DNA of 64,000 nucleotides, taken from positions 434,001 to 498,000 of the forward strand of contig NZ_SHKO01000001.1 of assembly GCF_004217095.1 (NCBI RefSeq), in the 5' to 3' direction. Below, piece after piece: positions 44,947 to 54,259 of this stretch. The DNA is from Advenella incenata (GTDB lineage: Bacteria > Pseudomonadota > Gammaproteobacteria > Burkholderiales > Burkholderiaceae_B). Numbering within the stretch: the stretch's first letter is position 1; every line of letters begins with the position of its first letter. Both the position numbers and the translations under genes were made by a program. The notes below the pieces were generated by a model. The model did no database searches, was not told where the DNA came from, and worked only from the letters and a program-made list of their open reading frames with translations.

Positions 44947-46407
44947 ATGAGTTATCACCCTCCCGAAATAGACGGACTGCCCGGCCTTGAAGCACGTTTG
45001 CAGGAAGATCTTTCTCGTCTTGATCTGCCCGGCAAGGATTGGGTGCAACCTCGGGTGGTGAACGGTGAACGCTTGCTCGATGTTGCCATTATTGGCGGCG
45101 GGATGGCCGGGTTGACTGCCGCTGTTGCCTTGCGCAATCTGGGTGTGGGCGCCTGTAATTTCGATCGTGGGCCTGTTGGCTTTGAAGGGCCATGGGCAAC
45201 GACGGCGCGCATGGAAACCCTGCGCTCGCCCAAACAGCTGACGGGGCCCGCCCTGGGGCTGCCTTCGCTCACGTTTCGGGCCTGGTTCGAAGCGCAATAC
45301 GGACGCCAGGAATGGGAGGCGCTCGATAAAATACCACGCTTGCAATGGATGGATTATTTGCGCTGGTATCGCAAAGTCATGAATGTGGATGTGCGCAATG
45401 AACATCACGTTCGTCATGTCCATCTGCATCCCGACAATTATCTTGAACTGACGCTGCAGGCCCCAGAGGGCCAAAAAGTGGTGGCTGCCCGGCGCCTGAT
45501 TCTGGCAACCGGCCGTGATGGCCTGGGCGGGCCGGGCTATCCGGCGTTTGCCGATAAGGTGCCGGCTCATCTGCGTGCGCATTCTTCGGATTTCTTTGAC
45601 TACAACACGCTTGCCGGCAAGCGGATCGGGGTGATCGGCGCAGGCGCTTCGGCCATGGACAGCGCAGCCACTGCGCTGGAAGCCGGTGCCCATAGTGTGG
45701 ATTTGATCATCCGGCGTAACGAGATTCCTCGTATCAATAAGGGCAAGGGCTCTGGCAGTCCCGGCCTGGTGCACGGCTATGCAGGCTTATCGGACGACTG
45801 GAAGTGGCGTATTCGCCATTACATCAATGTGCAGCAAGTGCCGCCGCCCAAAGGCAGTACCTTGCGTGTGGCTTCTCATCATAATGCCCGCTTCAATGTC
45901 GGCTGTCCGGTACTGGATATTGACGTGCGCGAGGACGTGATCTATCTGACCACGCCCAAGGGCACATTTGTTCTGGATTTCCTCATTTTTGCCACCGGTT
46001 TTAACATCGACTGGCACCTGCGTCCGGAGTATGCCGAACTGGCGCCGCTGGTGCGAACCTGGGCGCAGCGTTTTCATCCGCAGCCAGGACAGGAAGATGC
46101 CGAACTGGCTGCCTGTCCCGATTTGGGGCCGGGTTTCGAATTCCAACCCCGTGCGGGCGTGGATGCACCTGGGTTGGCGCATATTCATTGTTTCAGCTAC
46201 CCTGCCGTGGCCTCGCATGGCACGGTCTCGGGCGATATCCCGGCCATTTCAGAAGGGGCATCTGCCATTGCCCGCGCCATTGCCGGCTCCCTGTATCAGG
46301 AAGATGTCGCCGCTTATTATGCGCAACTGGAAGCCTATGCCGAGCCCGAGCTCGATGGCGATGAGTGGACTGCAGCCGGTCCGCCCTTGCCTGTGGAGGC
46401 GCAATGA
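44947..46407 (+). CDS. FAD/NAD(P)-dependent flavoprotein monooxygenase-like oxidoreductase
   Basis: This 486-residue protein has two dinucleotide motifs, VAIIGGGMAGLTAA for FAD (about residues 45-58) and GKRIGVIGAGASAMDSAATA for NADPH (about 222-240), plus the late FLIFATGFN typical of class B flavin monooxygenases. It probably oxygenates a heteroatom or carbonyl of a small substrate. ATG 44947 was chosen as start of the folded part; the frame extends to 44884. Its stop overlaps the first permease start (ATGA), so it is the first gene of the ABC operon and likely acts on the imported compound. Confidence 0.85.
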   Translation: MSYHPPEIDGLPGLEARLQEDLSRLDLPGKDWVQPRVVNGERLLDVAIIGGGMAGLTAAVALRNLGVGACNFDRGPVGFEGPWATTARMETLRSPKQLTGPALGLPSLTFRAWFEAQYGRQEWEALDKIPRLQWMDYLRWYRKVMNVDVRNEHHVRHVHLHPDNYLELTLQAPEGQKVVAARRLILATGRDGLGGPGYPAFADKVPAHLRAHSSDFFDYNTLAGKRIGVIGAGASAMDSAATALEAGAHSVDLIIRRNEIPRINKGKGSGSPGLVHGYAGLSDDWKWRIRHYINVQQVPPPKGSTLRVASHHNARFNVGCPVLDIDVREDVIYLTTPKGTFVLDFLIFATGFNIDWHLRPEYAELAPLVRTWAQRFHPQPGQEDAELAACPDLGPGFEFQPRAGVDAPGLAHIHCFSYPAVASHGTVSGDIPAISEGASAIARAIAGSLYQEDVAAYYAQLEAYAEPELDGDEWTAAGPPLPVEAQ

Positions 46408-47378
46408 CGCTATGGCTGATTAAACGCGTCCTGCAGGCGCTGCTCATTATCCTGTTGATGACAGTGATCGTTTTTATCGGCCTGCACGCCGTTGGCAACC
46501 CGATCGATATTTTGATCGGACCCGATGCCGATCAGCGAGACCGTGCCCGCATCATCGCGCAGATGGGCCTGGACAAGCCGTTATGGTTGCAATATTTTCA
46601 TTTCCTGGGCAGTGCGGTGCAGGGTGATCTGGGCAACAGCTTTGTGTATAACCAGCCGGCCCTGCAACTGGTGCTGCATCGATTGCCTGCGACCATGGAG
46701 CTGGCCATGGCTGCCCTGGTTATTGCAATTGTGGTAGGTGTGCCGCTGGGGCTGATCGCCGGACTTTATTCAGAGAGTATTGTTTCCCGCAGCATCATGA
46801 CCGGCAGCATCCTGGGCTTTTCCCTGCCAACCTTCTGGGTCGGACTGGTCCTGATCATGGCATTCAGTGTGAGCCTGGGATGGCTGCCCTCGTCAGGGCG
46901 AGGGCAAACCGTGACGCTGTTTGGCTATCAATGGTCGTTTCTGACGCTCGATGGTCTGCGGCACATGTTGTTGCCGGCAGTCAATCTGGCGCTGTTCAAG
47001 GTTTCACTTGTGATCAGGCTTACCTATGCCGGCGTGCAGGAAGTACTGCCGCTGGACTATATCCGTTTTGCCCGTGCCAAGGGCCTGAGCAATCTGCGGG
47101 TGATTGGCGTGCATGTGCTGCGCAATATCATGATCCCCCTGATTACCGTACTGGGCCTGGAGTTTGGTTCAACCATCGCCGGTGCAGTGGTGACCGAGAG
47201 TATTTTCTCCTGGCCTGGCGCAGGCAAACTGATCCTGGACAGTATCAATGGCCTGGATAGACCGGTTATTCTGGCCTATCTGGTGGTTATTGTCTGTGTG
47301 TTCGTGACCATCAATTTACTGGTGGATATTGCCTATCGCATGCTGGATCCGCGCGTTCGGCTGGAGGGCGCGCGATGA
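46404..47378 (+). CDS. ABC transporter permease (DppB/OppB type)
   Basis: This 324-residue membrane protein has about six helices, an N-terminal LWLIKRVLQALLIILLMTVIVF as in DppB, and the EAA-loop segment DYIRFARAKGLSNLRVIGVHVLRN. It pairs with the next gene product to form the translocation channel of a peptide/nickel/opine-type importer. It overlaps both neighbours by four bases (ATGA), consistent with stoichiometric expression of the complex. Confidence 0.93.
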   Translation: MTLWLIKRVLQALLIILLMTVIVFIGLHAVGNPIDILIGPDADQRDRARIIAQMGLDKPLWLQYFHFLGSAVQGDLGNSFVYNQPALQLVLHRLPATMELAMAALVIAIVVGVPLGLIAGLYSESIVSRSIMTGSILGFSLPTFWVGLVLIMAFSVSLGWLPSSGRGQTVTLFGYQWSFLTLDGLRHMLLPAVNLALFKVSLVIRLTYAGVQEVLPLDYIRFARAKGLSNLRVIGVHVLRNIMIPLITVLGLEFGSTIAGAVVTESIFSWPGAGKLILDSINGLDRPVILAYLVVIVCVFVTINLLVDIAYRMLDPRVRLEGAR

Positions 47379-48301
47379 ATCAGCCCGTGACCGAGTCTGC
47401 CGTGCAAGCGGTGATTGCTGCGCCCAAGCCTTCGCTATTTCGCGAACGGCTGGCCGATTTTTTCTCTTCCAAGCGTGCCGTGATTGGCTTTACGCTGCTG
47501 TTGCTCCTGGCTTTCGGTTCGGTGTTCGCCCATTGGCTGACACCGCAAAATCCTTATGACCTGATGCAACTGGATATCCTGGATTCGCGGTTGGCGCCAG
47601 GCAGCGCCAACGGTGCCGGCACCTATAACTACTGGCTGGGAACAGATGGACAGGGGCGAGATCTGCTGTCTGCCATCCTGTACGGCCTGCGCATCAGTCT
47701 GACGGTGGGCGTGGGTTCAGCGCTTATTGCAAGTGTGGTCGGAACAGTGCTGGGCGTGTTGTCGGCCTATGCCGGGGGCCGGATTGACAGCTTTATCATG
47801 CGTACGGTGGATTTGATGCTGTCGTTCCCATCGATTCTGATTGCGATGATGATTCTGGCGTACCTGGGCAAGGGTATCGGTAATGTGATATTGACGCTTG
47901 TGATACTGGAGTGGGCCTATTATGCGCGCACCGCCAGAGGCCAGGCGCTGGCAGAGCGACAGAAAGAATATGTAGAGGCGGCAAAAAGCCTGAATATCCC
48001 CCAATGGCGGATCATGCTGCGGCACATCCTGCCCAATTGTCTGCCGCCTTTGATTGTGATCGGTACCTTGCAGGTTGCTCGCGCGATTACGCTGGAAGCA
48101 ACCATGAGTTTCCTGGGACTGGGCGTGCCCGTGACAGAGCCTTCGCTGGGATTGCTGATCGCCAATGGATATCAGTACATGCTCTCGGGGCAGTACTGGA
48201 TCAGCCTGTTTCCAGGCGTGGCGCTATTGGTGACCATCGTGGCGCTGAACCTGGTGGGTGATCGCCTGCGGGAAATTTTTAATCCGCGGAGGCAGCGATG
48301 A
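47375..48301 (+). CDS. ABC transporter permease (DppC/OppC type)
   Basis: This 308-residue membrane protein has the DppC layout: a cytoplasmic N-terminus of about 40 residues, one helix, a periplasmic segment with NYWLGTDGQGRDLLSAILYG, and the transport domain with the EAA loop YVEAAKSLNIPQWRIMLRHILPN. It forms the second half of the channel. It overlaps the genes on both sides by four bases. Confidence 0.93.
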   Translation: MNQPVTESAVQAVIAAPKPSLFRERLADFFSSKRAVIGFTLLLLLAFGSVFAHWLTPQNPYDLMQLDILDSRLAPGSANGAGTYNYWLGTDGQGRDLLSAILYGLRISLTVGVGSALIASVVGTVLGVLSAYAGGRIDSFIMRTVDLMLSFPSILIAMMILAYLGKGIGNVILTLVILEWAYYARTARGQALAERQKEYVEAAKSLNIPQWRIMLRHILPNCLPPLIVIGTLQVARAITLEATMSFLGLGVPVTEPSLGLLIANGYQYMLSGQYWISLFPGVALLVTIVALNLVGDRLREIFNPRRQR

Positions 48302-49290
48302 GTACGACGCCTTTGCTGCACGTGCGCGATCTGCGCACGCATTTCATGACCCGGGCGGGCCAGGTGCCAGCGGTGGACGGCGTATCTCTGCAGCTGGAGT
48401 CGGGGCGTATTCTGGGGCTGGTCGGTGAATCGGGTTCAGGCAAATCCGTCACGGGTTTCTCCATCATGGGTCTGGTCGATGAACCGGGCCGTATTGTGGG
48501 CGGACAGATTCTGTTCAAGGGCCAGGATCTGCTCGGACTGCCGCAAAAGCAATTGCGTCATCTGCGCGGCAACCGCATTTCCATGATTTTCCAGGATCCA
48601 ATGATGACATTGAATCCGGTGCTGCGAGTGGATACGCAAATGATCGAAACCCTGCGCGCGCACGAAAAAATCAGTCACAAACAGGCCTGGGAACAGTCGC
48701 GCGACATGCTGGGCCTGATGGGCATTCCCAGCCCCGAGGCTCGACTGTCTGCGTATCCGCACCAGTTGTCGGGCGGCATGCGGCAGCGGGTGGCCATTGC
48801 CATCGCGCTGTTGCTGCGACCCGATCTGATCATTGCAGACGAGCCCACAACGGCGCTGGATGTCACGATTCAGTCGCAGATCTTGTCGGAAATACAGAAA
48901 CTGTCGGCCCGATACGGCACGGCCCTGATCTGGATTACCCACGATCTGTCGGTGGTTGCCGGGCTCGCCGATGATTTACATGTGATGTATGCCGGAAAAA
49001 TTGTGGAAGCCGGTACGGTAGACCAGGTGCTGGACAATCCGCAGCACCCGTACACCCAGGGCCTGATCCAAAGCCTGCCCGCCAATAATGTACGAGGCCA
49101 GCCACTGCGGCAGATCGCGGGCATGACGCCCAATCTGCTGTCATTGCCCGCCGGCTGTGCGTTCGCATCGCGCTGCCCGCGGCGTACTGCAGTCTGTGAC
49201 ACGATGCCGGCGCTGGATGAACTGGCGGCCGGTCATCGGGTGCGTTGCTATCATCCGGGCGCGGTTCCCGAAACGGAAGTGGCCCTATGA
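48298..49290 (+). CDS. ABC transporter ATP-binding protein (DppD/OppD type)
   Basis: This 330-residue ATPase has Walker [12 protein letters not shown], the signature [15 protein letters not shown] and Walker [13 protein letters not shown], with the switch His in WITHDLS. The C-terminal oligopeptide-transporter extension contains the cysteine segment [14 protein letters not shown], typical of the OppD/DppD group, where it can bind an iron-sulfur cluster. It energises import together with the next gene product. Start and stop both overlap neighbours by four bases. Confidence 0.94.
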   Translation: MSTTPLLHVRDLRTHFMTRAGQVPAVDGVSLQLESGRILGLVGESGSGKSVTGFSIMGLVDEPGRIVGGQILFKGQDLLGLPQKQLRHLRGNRISMIFQDPMMTLNPVLRVDTQMIETLRAHEKISHKQAWEQSRDMLGLMGIPSPEARLSAYPHQLSGGMRQRVAIAIALLLRPDLIIADEPTTALDVTIQSQILSEIQKLSARYGTALIWITHDLSVVAGLADDLHVMYAGKIVEAGTVDQVLDNPQHPYTQGLIQSLPANNVRGQPLRQIAGMTPNLLSLPAGCAFASRCPRRTAVCDTMPALDELAAGHRVRCYHPGAVPETEVAL

Positions 49291-50300
49291 TAGATGAAAT
49301 AAAAGTGCCGCTGATGCGGGTTAGCCATGTGTCCAAGACCTTTGGTCATGCCAGTGACGGGATACTGGATCCTTGGCTGCAAAAGCTCAGATTGACGCGT
49401 CCCTCGGCGCTGACGCGTGCAGTGGATGATGTCAGCCTGGATATTGCCAAAGGCGAAGTCGTCGGCCTGGTGGGCGAATCCGGTTGCGGCAAGTCGACGC
49501 TGGGCCGGATGGTGGCCGGCATTATGGAGCCGACTGCCGGTCAGGTGCTGGTCAACGGCCAGGACCTGAAAACGCTGCCCAGGCGCGAGGCAGAGGCGGC
49601 GCGCCTGAAAATCCAGATGATTTTCCAGGACCCCTATGCCAGCCTGAACCCGCGCATGCGCGTGCGCGATATTGTGGGTGAGTCGCCTCGATTGCACAAC
49701 ATGGTGTCGGCACGTGGCCTGGACCAGTATGTATCTGAACAGCTGGAGCGCGCCGGGCTGTCGGCCAGCCTGCGTAACCGTTTTCCGCATCAGTTCAGCG
49801 GCGGTCAGCGCCAGCGTATCGGTATCGCGCGGGCATTGGCCGTGGCGCCCGACATGCTGGTCTGTGACGAAGCCGTTGCCGCTCTGGATGTATCCATTCA
49901 GGCGCAGATTCTGAACCTGTTCATGCAACTGCGCGCGGAACTGGGCCTGACCTATCTGTTTATCAGTCATGACCTGGGTGTGGTGGAGCATTTGTCCGAT
50001 CGCGTGGTGATCATGTATCTGGGGCGCATCGTAGAACAGGCACCGGTTGCCGAGATTTTCAGCAAGCCCAATCATCCTTACACCCAGGCCCTGCTGGCCG
50101 AGATTCCCAAAATGCGGGATCGCAAGAAAGTGTTTTCGATTATCAAGGGTGAAATACCCAGCCCGCTTAATCCGCCAGCGGGTTGCCATTTTCATCCACG
50201 TTGTCCGCATGCCATGCCCCGCTGCAGTGCCGAAGTCCCGCTGCTTAAAGCCGTGGCCGGCGGACATATGAGTGCCTGCCACCTGAATGACCAAACCTGA
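49287..50300 (+). CDS. ABC transporter ATP-binding protein (DppF/OppF type)
   Basis: This 337-residue ATPase has Walker [12 protein letters not shown], signature [15 protein letters not shown] and Walker [13 protein letters not shown], and a C-terminal [14 protein letters not shown] extension like its partner. In the Walker B neighbourhood the usual DEP or DEA order is the DEA form. The overlap with the preceding gene's stop (ATGA at 49287) supports ATG 49287 over the longer frame. Its stop is followed after about 80 bases by the binding-protein gene. Confidence 0.94.
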   Translation: MIDEIKVPLMRVSHVSKTFGHASDGILDPWLQKLRLTRPSALTRAVDDVSLDIAKGEVVGLVGESGCGKSTLGRMVAGIMEPTAGQVLVNGQDLKTLPRREAEAARLKIQMIFQDPYASLNPRMRVRDIVGESPRLHNMVSARGLDQYVSEQLERAGLSASLRNRFPHQFSGGQRQRIGIARALAVAPDMLVCDEAVAALDVSIQAQILNLFMQLRAELGLTYLFISHDLGVVEHLSDRVVIMYLGRIVEQAPVAEIFSKPNHPYTQALLAEIPKMRDRKKVFSIIKGEIPSPLNPPAGCHFHPRCPHAMPRCSAEVPLLKAVAGGHMSACHLNDQT

Positions 50301-50382
50301 GTGGGCATCAGGGATTAACTGTCCGATTTCGATCGTGTTGATTATATTGATTAAGTAGCAGTAACCTTTTAAAGGAATACAA

Positions 50383-51945
50383 ATGAAAAAGCGCGTATTG
50401 GCTGCCATTGCAGCAAGCCTGCTGGCCGCAGGCAATATGGCCCACGCAGAAGAACTGAAAATCGCCTTTGCCGACAATCTGTCTTCGCTGGATCCACAAC
50501 TGAATAACTTCGCGGGTGATCGCTCTGCCGGCCTGTTCTTTTTTGACATGCTGGTCAATAATTACGATAACAAACTGCTGCCGGGCCTGGCAAGGGAATG
50601 GAAAAACACGAGCCCGACGACCTGGGAATTCAAGTTGCGTCCAGATGTCAAATGGAGCGATGGCACACCGTTCACGGCGCAAGATGTTATCTATTCCATT
50701 GAGCGCATCCGCAAGGTGCCCGGTTCAGTTGCGCCATTCACAGGCTATGTACGCACGATCAAGAGCGTGACAGAAAAAGAACCTGGCACGCTGGTATTTG
50801 AAACCACGATTCCCAATCCGGGCTTGCCGCTGAATTTGGCTTCTGTTCATCTGGTACAGAAAAAAAGCACCGAGAACGCGACAAGCGACGACTTCAATTC
50901 AGGAAAGGCGCTGATCGGTACCGGTCCGTATAAACTGGTTTCCTACACGCCGGGCGCCGGCTTTCAGGTTGAAGCCAACCCCACCTATTGGGGTGAAAAA
51001 CCCGTGTGGGACAAGGTGTCCTATCGTTATGTGGCCAACGCCGCAACGCGTTCCACGGCCTTGCTGTCCGGCGATGTTGACGTGATCGATAAAGTGTCGG
51101 TCGCCGATCTGAAAAAACTGGAAGGCGATGAGAAAGTGAAGGTGTATGCCTATAACGGACTGCGCGTTTTTTTGCTGCAACCTAGCTTTAATCCGAAACC
51201 CAATAAATTCATTACAGATAACAGCGGCAAACCACTGGATAAAAATCCGCTGCTCGATTTGAAAGTGCGGCAGGCATTGTCGCTTGCGATCAATCGCGAT
51301 GCCATCGCTGATCGCATTTTGCAGGGCAGTGTGACGGTCGCCGACCAGTGGATGCCCAAGGATTCGATTGGCTACAACCCGAATATCAAGCCGATTGCCT
51401 TTGACGCCCAGAAAGCCAAGGATTTGCTGAAGGAAGCCGGCTACCCGGATGGCTTTAACCTGACTGTGCATGTGCCGACAGATCGCTATCCCTTGGCGCC
51501 AGAGACCGTGCAGGCAGTGGCCCAGTTCTGGAGTCGTATCGGCGTGAAAACCCAGGTTTCCGTGGTGCCATGGGCCGTGTACTCAAGCGCAGCCCGGAAA
51601 AATGAATATGCCATGTCTGTAATTGCCTGGGGTAACGGAACCGGCGAGGGCAGCTACGCGATGGTCAATATTCTGGCTACCGTAAATCCGGAAAAAGGGT
51701 TGGGGGCCTCCAACTGGGGTCACTACAGCAGCCAGAAACACGACGATTATCTGAAGCAGGCCACCGAAGAATTCGATGATGCCAAACGTGAAAAAATCAT
51801 GCAGGACGCGGCCCAGGTGGTATCCGACGAGGTGGGTGTGATTCCCATGTTCCATTACAAAAACATCTGGGCAGCGCGCAAAGGGCTTGTTGTCAAACCC
51901 TTGAGTTCGGATCGTACAGTACCGGTCATGGTAACCAAGGAATAA
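50383..51945 (+). CDS. ABC transporter substrate-binding protein (peptide/nickel type, family 5)
   Basis: This 520-residue periplasmic protein has a signal peptide (to about residue 22, after AHA) and the cluster C binding-protein blocks: the early LSSLDPQLNNFA, the KNTSPTTWEFKLRPDVKWSDG signature, and a C-terminal region ending near the MFHYKNIWAARKGL segment. It delivers ligand to the DppBCDF-like channel just upstream. AAAGGA precedes ATG 50383. Placement at the end of the transporter operon after an 82-base gap allows separate, higher expression. Ligand type (peptide, opine, glutathione-like or sugar acid) is not evident. Confidence 0.93.
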   Translation: MKKRVLAAIAASLLAAGNMAHAEELKIAFADNLSSLDPQLNNFAGDRSAGLFFFDMLVNNYDNKLLPGLAREWKNTSPTTWEFKLRPDVKWSDGTPFTAQDVIYSIERIRKVPGSVAPFTGYVRTIKSVTEKEPGTLVFETTIPNPGLPLNLASVHLVQKKSTENATSDDFNSGKALIGTGPYKLVSYTPGAGFQVEANPTYWGEKPVWDKVSYRYVANAATRSTALLSGDVDVIDKVSVADLKKLEGDEKVKVYAYNGLRVFLLQPSFNPKPNKFITDNSGKPLDKNPLLDLKVRQALSLAINRDAIADRILQGSVTVADQWMPKDSIGYNPNIKPIAFDAQKAKDLLKEAGYPDGFNLTVHVPTDRYPLAPETVQAVAQFWSRIGVKTQVSVVPWAVYSSAARKNEYAMSVIAWGNGTGEGSYAMVNILATVNPEKGLGASNWGHYSSQKHDDYLKQATEEFDDAKREKIMQDAAQVVSDEVGVIPMFHYKNIWAARKGLVVKPLSSDRTVPVMVTKE

Positions 51946-51989
51946 GCCGATAGCAGCGGCAGTACCCGCGCTCCGTCATCAATGCTTTG

Positions 51990-52028
51990 CCGGCCCGACG
52001 CGCAGATTTTACATCTGCCGCGGGCCGG
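51990..52028 (+). other. Long GC-rich hairpin between binding-protein and hydrolase genes
   Basis: An outer perfect stem CCGGCCCG/CGGGCCGG (51990-51997 with 52021-52028) encloses an inner perfect stem GCAGAT/ATCTGC (52002-52007 with 52013-52018). There is no T-run, so it is more likely a 3' stabiliser of the binding-protein message, or a partial stop, than a full terminator. Confidence 0.5.
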
Positions 52029-52065
52029 TGATGATGGCGCAGCTGTAGAATTTAACGGAAGATTT

Positions 52066-53379
52066 ATGTCAAATGAAATACTGTCGGTAACGCCGGCTGA
52101 TGCGCTGATCGACGAACCACGCGCGATTCGCGTTGAGGGTTTGTCGGCTGGCGAGCGTATTACGATTGCGAGCCAGACTGAGCGCGCCGGTGGTGTGATA
52201 TGGCGCAGCCAGGCCGAATTTGAGGCAGATGCACAAGGCGTTGTGGATTTGACGCGCCAGGCGCCGCTGGCCGGCAGTTACCAGGACGTGTCTGCCATGG
52301 GGTTGCTGTGGTCGCAGGTGCCAGCGCAGGATAATTGCCGCGAAGTCTTTGCAGACACGATGGCGCAGCCGCTGATCACTGAACTGACCGTGACCACAGC
52401 CACCAATACATTGCGGGCAACATTGACGCAGCGTTTGATGCAAGAGGGCGTGGAACGCATTGAGGTACGCGAGGATGGCCTGGTAGGCACACTGTTCTTG
52501 CCCGCCACGCCGGGGCCTCATCCGGCCGTCATGATTCTGAACGGCTCGGGTGGCGGTATTAACGAGCCGCGCGCTGCATTGTATGCGTCGCGTGGTTATA
52601 TTGCATTTGCATTGGGTTACTTCAAGGCGCCGGGATTGTCCGATTATATTTCTAATACGCCACTGGAGTATTTCAGGAAAGGCATGGACTGGTTGCGCCG
52701 AACGCAGCGCCCGCTGGGCGGCTTTGTTGCCCTGAGCGGTCAGTCACGTGGCGGAGAGCTGGTACTACTTCTGGCCAGCATCTATCCTCTGGACGTGAGT
52801 GCCGTTGTGGCGTATGTGCCTGGGGCAGTGGTGCACAGTGGACAGAACGCCGCAGATCCGAAAATCGGTCGTGATGGCCCGGCCTGGCTGCTTAACGGCA
52901 AGCCGTTGACGCACGTCTGGCAGGACAATAAAACGGCCACCTGGGCGCCATTTGACGAAGGCCCGTCGCCGCACCGCCATGCACGAGCCATCATGACTGC
53001 GCTGCAGGATAGCGAGGCGGTCGCTCGCGCGCGCATTGAGGTCGAAAAGATCCAGGGACCGATCATTCTGCTTTCGGCCACCGATGACGGTGCCTGGCCA
53101 TCCAGTTTGTACAGCAAAATGATTTATGACCACCTGGGCCAGGTTGGGTTTGGGCATGTCGTGCAGTGGGTGGACACCAAGGACGGGGGCCACAGCATTG
53201 TGTTTCCCTATGTACCGACAACCCAGCTGGTTTATGCGCACCCTGTTTCCGGAAAAATCAACACCGGTGGCGGAACACCCACAGCCAATGCGCAGTCCGA
53301 CGAGCATAGCTGGACCGCAGTCCAGGAGTTCCTGCAGAATGCCGTGAGGGCGCACCTTAAAGAAAGGCAGTCGTATTAG
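52066..53379 (+). CDS. Acyl-CoA thioester hydrolase/BAAT-family alpha/beta hydrolase
   Basis: This 437-residue protein has an N-terminal beta-sandwich (about 1-135, acyl-CoA thioesterase/bile-acid-CoA N-acyltransferase N-terminal type) and a C-terminal alpha/beta hydrolase. The nucleophile is Ser in LSGQSRGGELVLLLAS, with a probable acid Asp in LLSATDDGAWPSS and His in GGHSIVF. Animal homologues hydrolyse or transfer acyl-CoA thioesters; bacterial ones are uncharacterised. GGAAG precedes ATG 52066. As last gene of the monooxygenase-ABC group it may cleave an ester, amide or thioester bond in the imported compound. Confidence 0.85.
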   Translation: MSNEILSVTPADALIDEPRAIRVEGLSAGERITIASQTERAGGVIWRSQAEFEADAQGVVDLTRQAPLAGSYQDVSAMGLLWSQVPAQDNCREVFADTMAQPLITELTVTTATNTLRATLTQRLMQEGVERIEVREDGLVGTLFLPATPGPHPAVMILNGSGGGINEPRAALYASRGYIAFALGYFKAPGLSDYISNTPLEYFRKGMDWLRRTQRPLGGFVALSGQSRGGELVLLLASIYPLDVSAVVAYVPGAVVHSGQNAADPKIGRDGPAWLLNGKPLTHVWQDNKTATWAPFDEGPSPHRHARAIMTALQDSEAVARARIEVEKIQGPIILLSATDDGAWPSSLYSKMIYDHLGQVGFGHVVQWVDTKDGGHSIVFPYVPTTQLVYAHPVSGKINTGGGTPTANAQSDEHSWTAVQEFLQNAVRAHLKERQSY

Positions 53380-53393
53380 CCTTTGTATGGCGA

Positions 53394-53438
53394 CGGATCA
53401 GGCTTGAGCCATCAGGCGCGAAGCGCAGGGCTGATCCG
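53394..53438. terminator. Possible bidirectional terminator between convergent genes
   Basis: CGGATCAG (53394-53401) and CTGATCCG (53431-53438) form a perfect 8-base inverted repeat around a loop that itself contains GCGC-GAA-GCGC. It sits between the convergent hydrolase and SDR genes. No T-run follows on either strand, so the assignment is weak. Confidence 0.3.
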
Positions 53439-53464
53439 AGTGTGAGTGACTTGCCCCGCAGACG

Positions 53465-54259
53465 CTAATATTTTCCGGTGAGCCCGCCATCGACGATCAG
53501 TTCCGTACCCGTGATGTATGAAGCCTGATCTGAGGCCAGGAATGCGATGGCATGGGCCACTTCCCAGGCGGAGCCCATTCTTTTCATCGGAACCTGGGCA
53601 TTTCTTTTTTCTCGAACTTCATCCATGTCACTGGATGAGGAAAAAGCAGCGGCAACATTTTTCTGGATCCTGGGCGTGTCAATCAGCCCCGGGATAACGG
53701 TATTGGCTCTTATATTTCGATCAGCATATTCATGGGCGATCAGTTTTGTCATCTGTATCAATGCCGCTTTGGTAACGCTATAAGCCAGGTGTGGATATCC
53801 CACATAACGGATGCCCGCTACTGAGGCAACAGACACAATACAGCCTGCGCCGCGCTCGATCATACCCGGTATCAAGCGCTTTGAAAGCAGCAACAGGCTT
53901 TCGACATTGGTCTGCTGGATGCGTTGGAGATCGGCAACAGATGTTTCCTGGATGCCACCGGTTTTTCCGATGCCAGCATTGGCGATCAAGGTCGAGATGG
54001 GGCCAAACCGCTCCGTGGCAGTCTTCAACACGCAATCCATTTCGTCGGGACGGGTAATATCGCCTTGCACGGGTAGACAGGTTCCGCCGATACGTTCGAT
54101 TTCCAGGGCGGTCGCCCGGGCCGCATCGGCATTGCAGTCCAGGGCAATGACTTTTGCGCCGGACTGGGCGATGAGTACTGACGTTGCCTTGCCGATACTC
54201 CATCCCGGTGCACTGCTGCCGGCGCCGGCGACCAGTACCACCTTGTTTGGATCACTCAT
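53465..54259 (-). CDS. Short-chain dehydrogenase/reductase (SDR)
   Basis: This 264-residue protein is a classical SDR: nucleotide motif VAGAGSSAPGWSIGKA, NNAG-like ANAGIG, catalytic Ser in VSVASVAG and YxxxK as YSVTK, ending with the common SYITGTELIVDGGL. It oxidises or reduces an alcohol/ketone with NAD(P). The first five codons overlap the end of the citryl-CoA-lyase-like gene by eight bases, making it the last gene of that operon. The N-terminal motif (GAGSSAPGWSIG) is longer than the usual TGxxxGIG. Substrate unknown, presumably a product of the lyase step. Confidence 0.9.
   Translation of the reverse strand: MSDPNKVVLVAGAGSSAPGWSIGKATSVLIAQSGAKVIALDCNADAARATALEIERIGGTCLPVQGDITRPDEMDCVLKTATERFGPISTLIANAGIGKTGGIQETSVADLQRIQQTNVESLLLLSKRLIPGMIERGAGCIVSVASVAGIRYVGYPHLAYSVTKAALIQMTKLIAHEYADRNIRANTVIPGLIDTPRIQKNVAAAFSSSSDMDEVREKRNAQVPMKRMGSAWEVAHAIAFLASDQASYITGTELIVDGGLTGKY

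Noticed and set aside
49251-50558. 435-residue open frame on the minus strand
   Set aside because: It lies opposite the DppF-like ATPase gene, has no recognisable motifs and is His/Gln-rich, as expected for an antisense shadow in a GC-rich genome.
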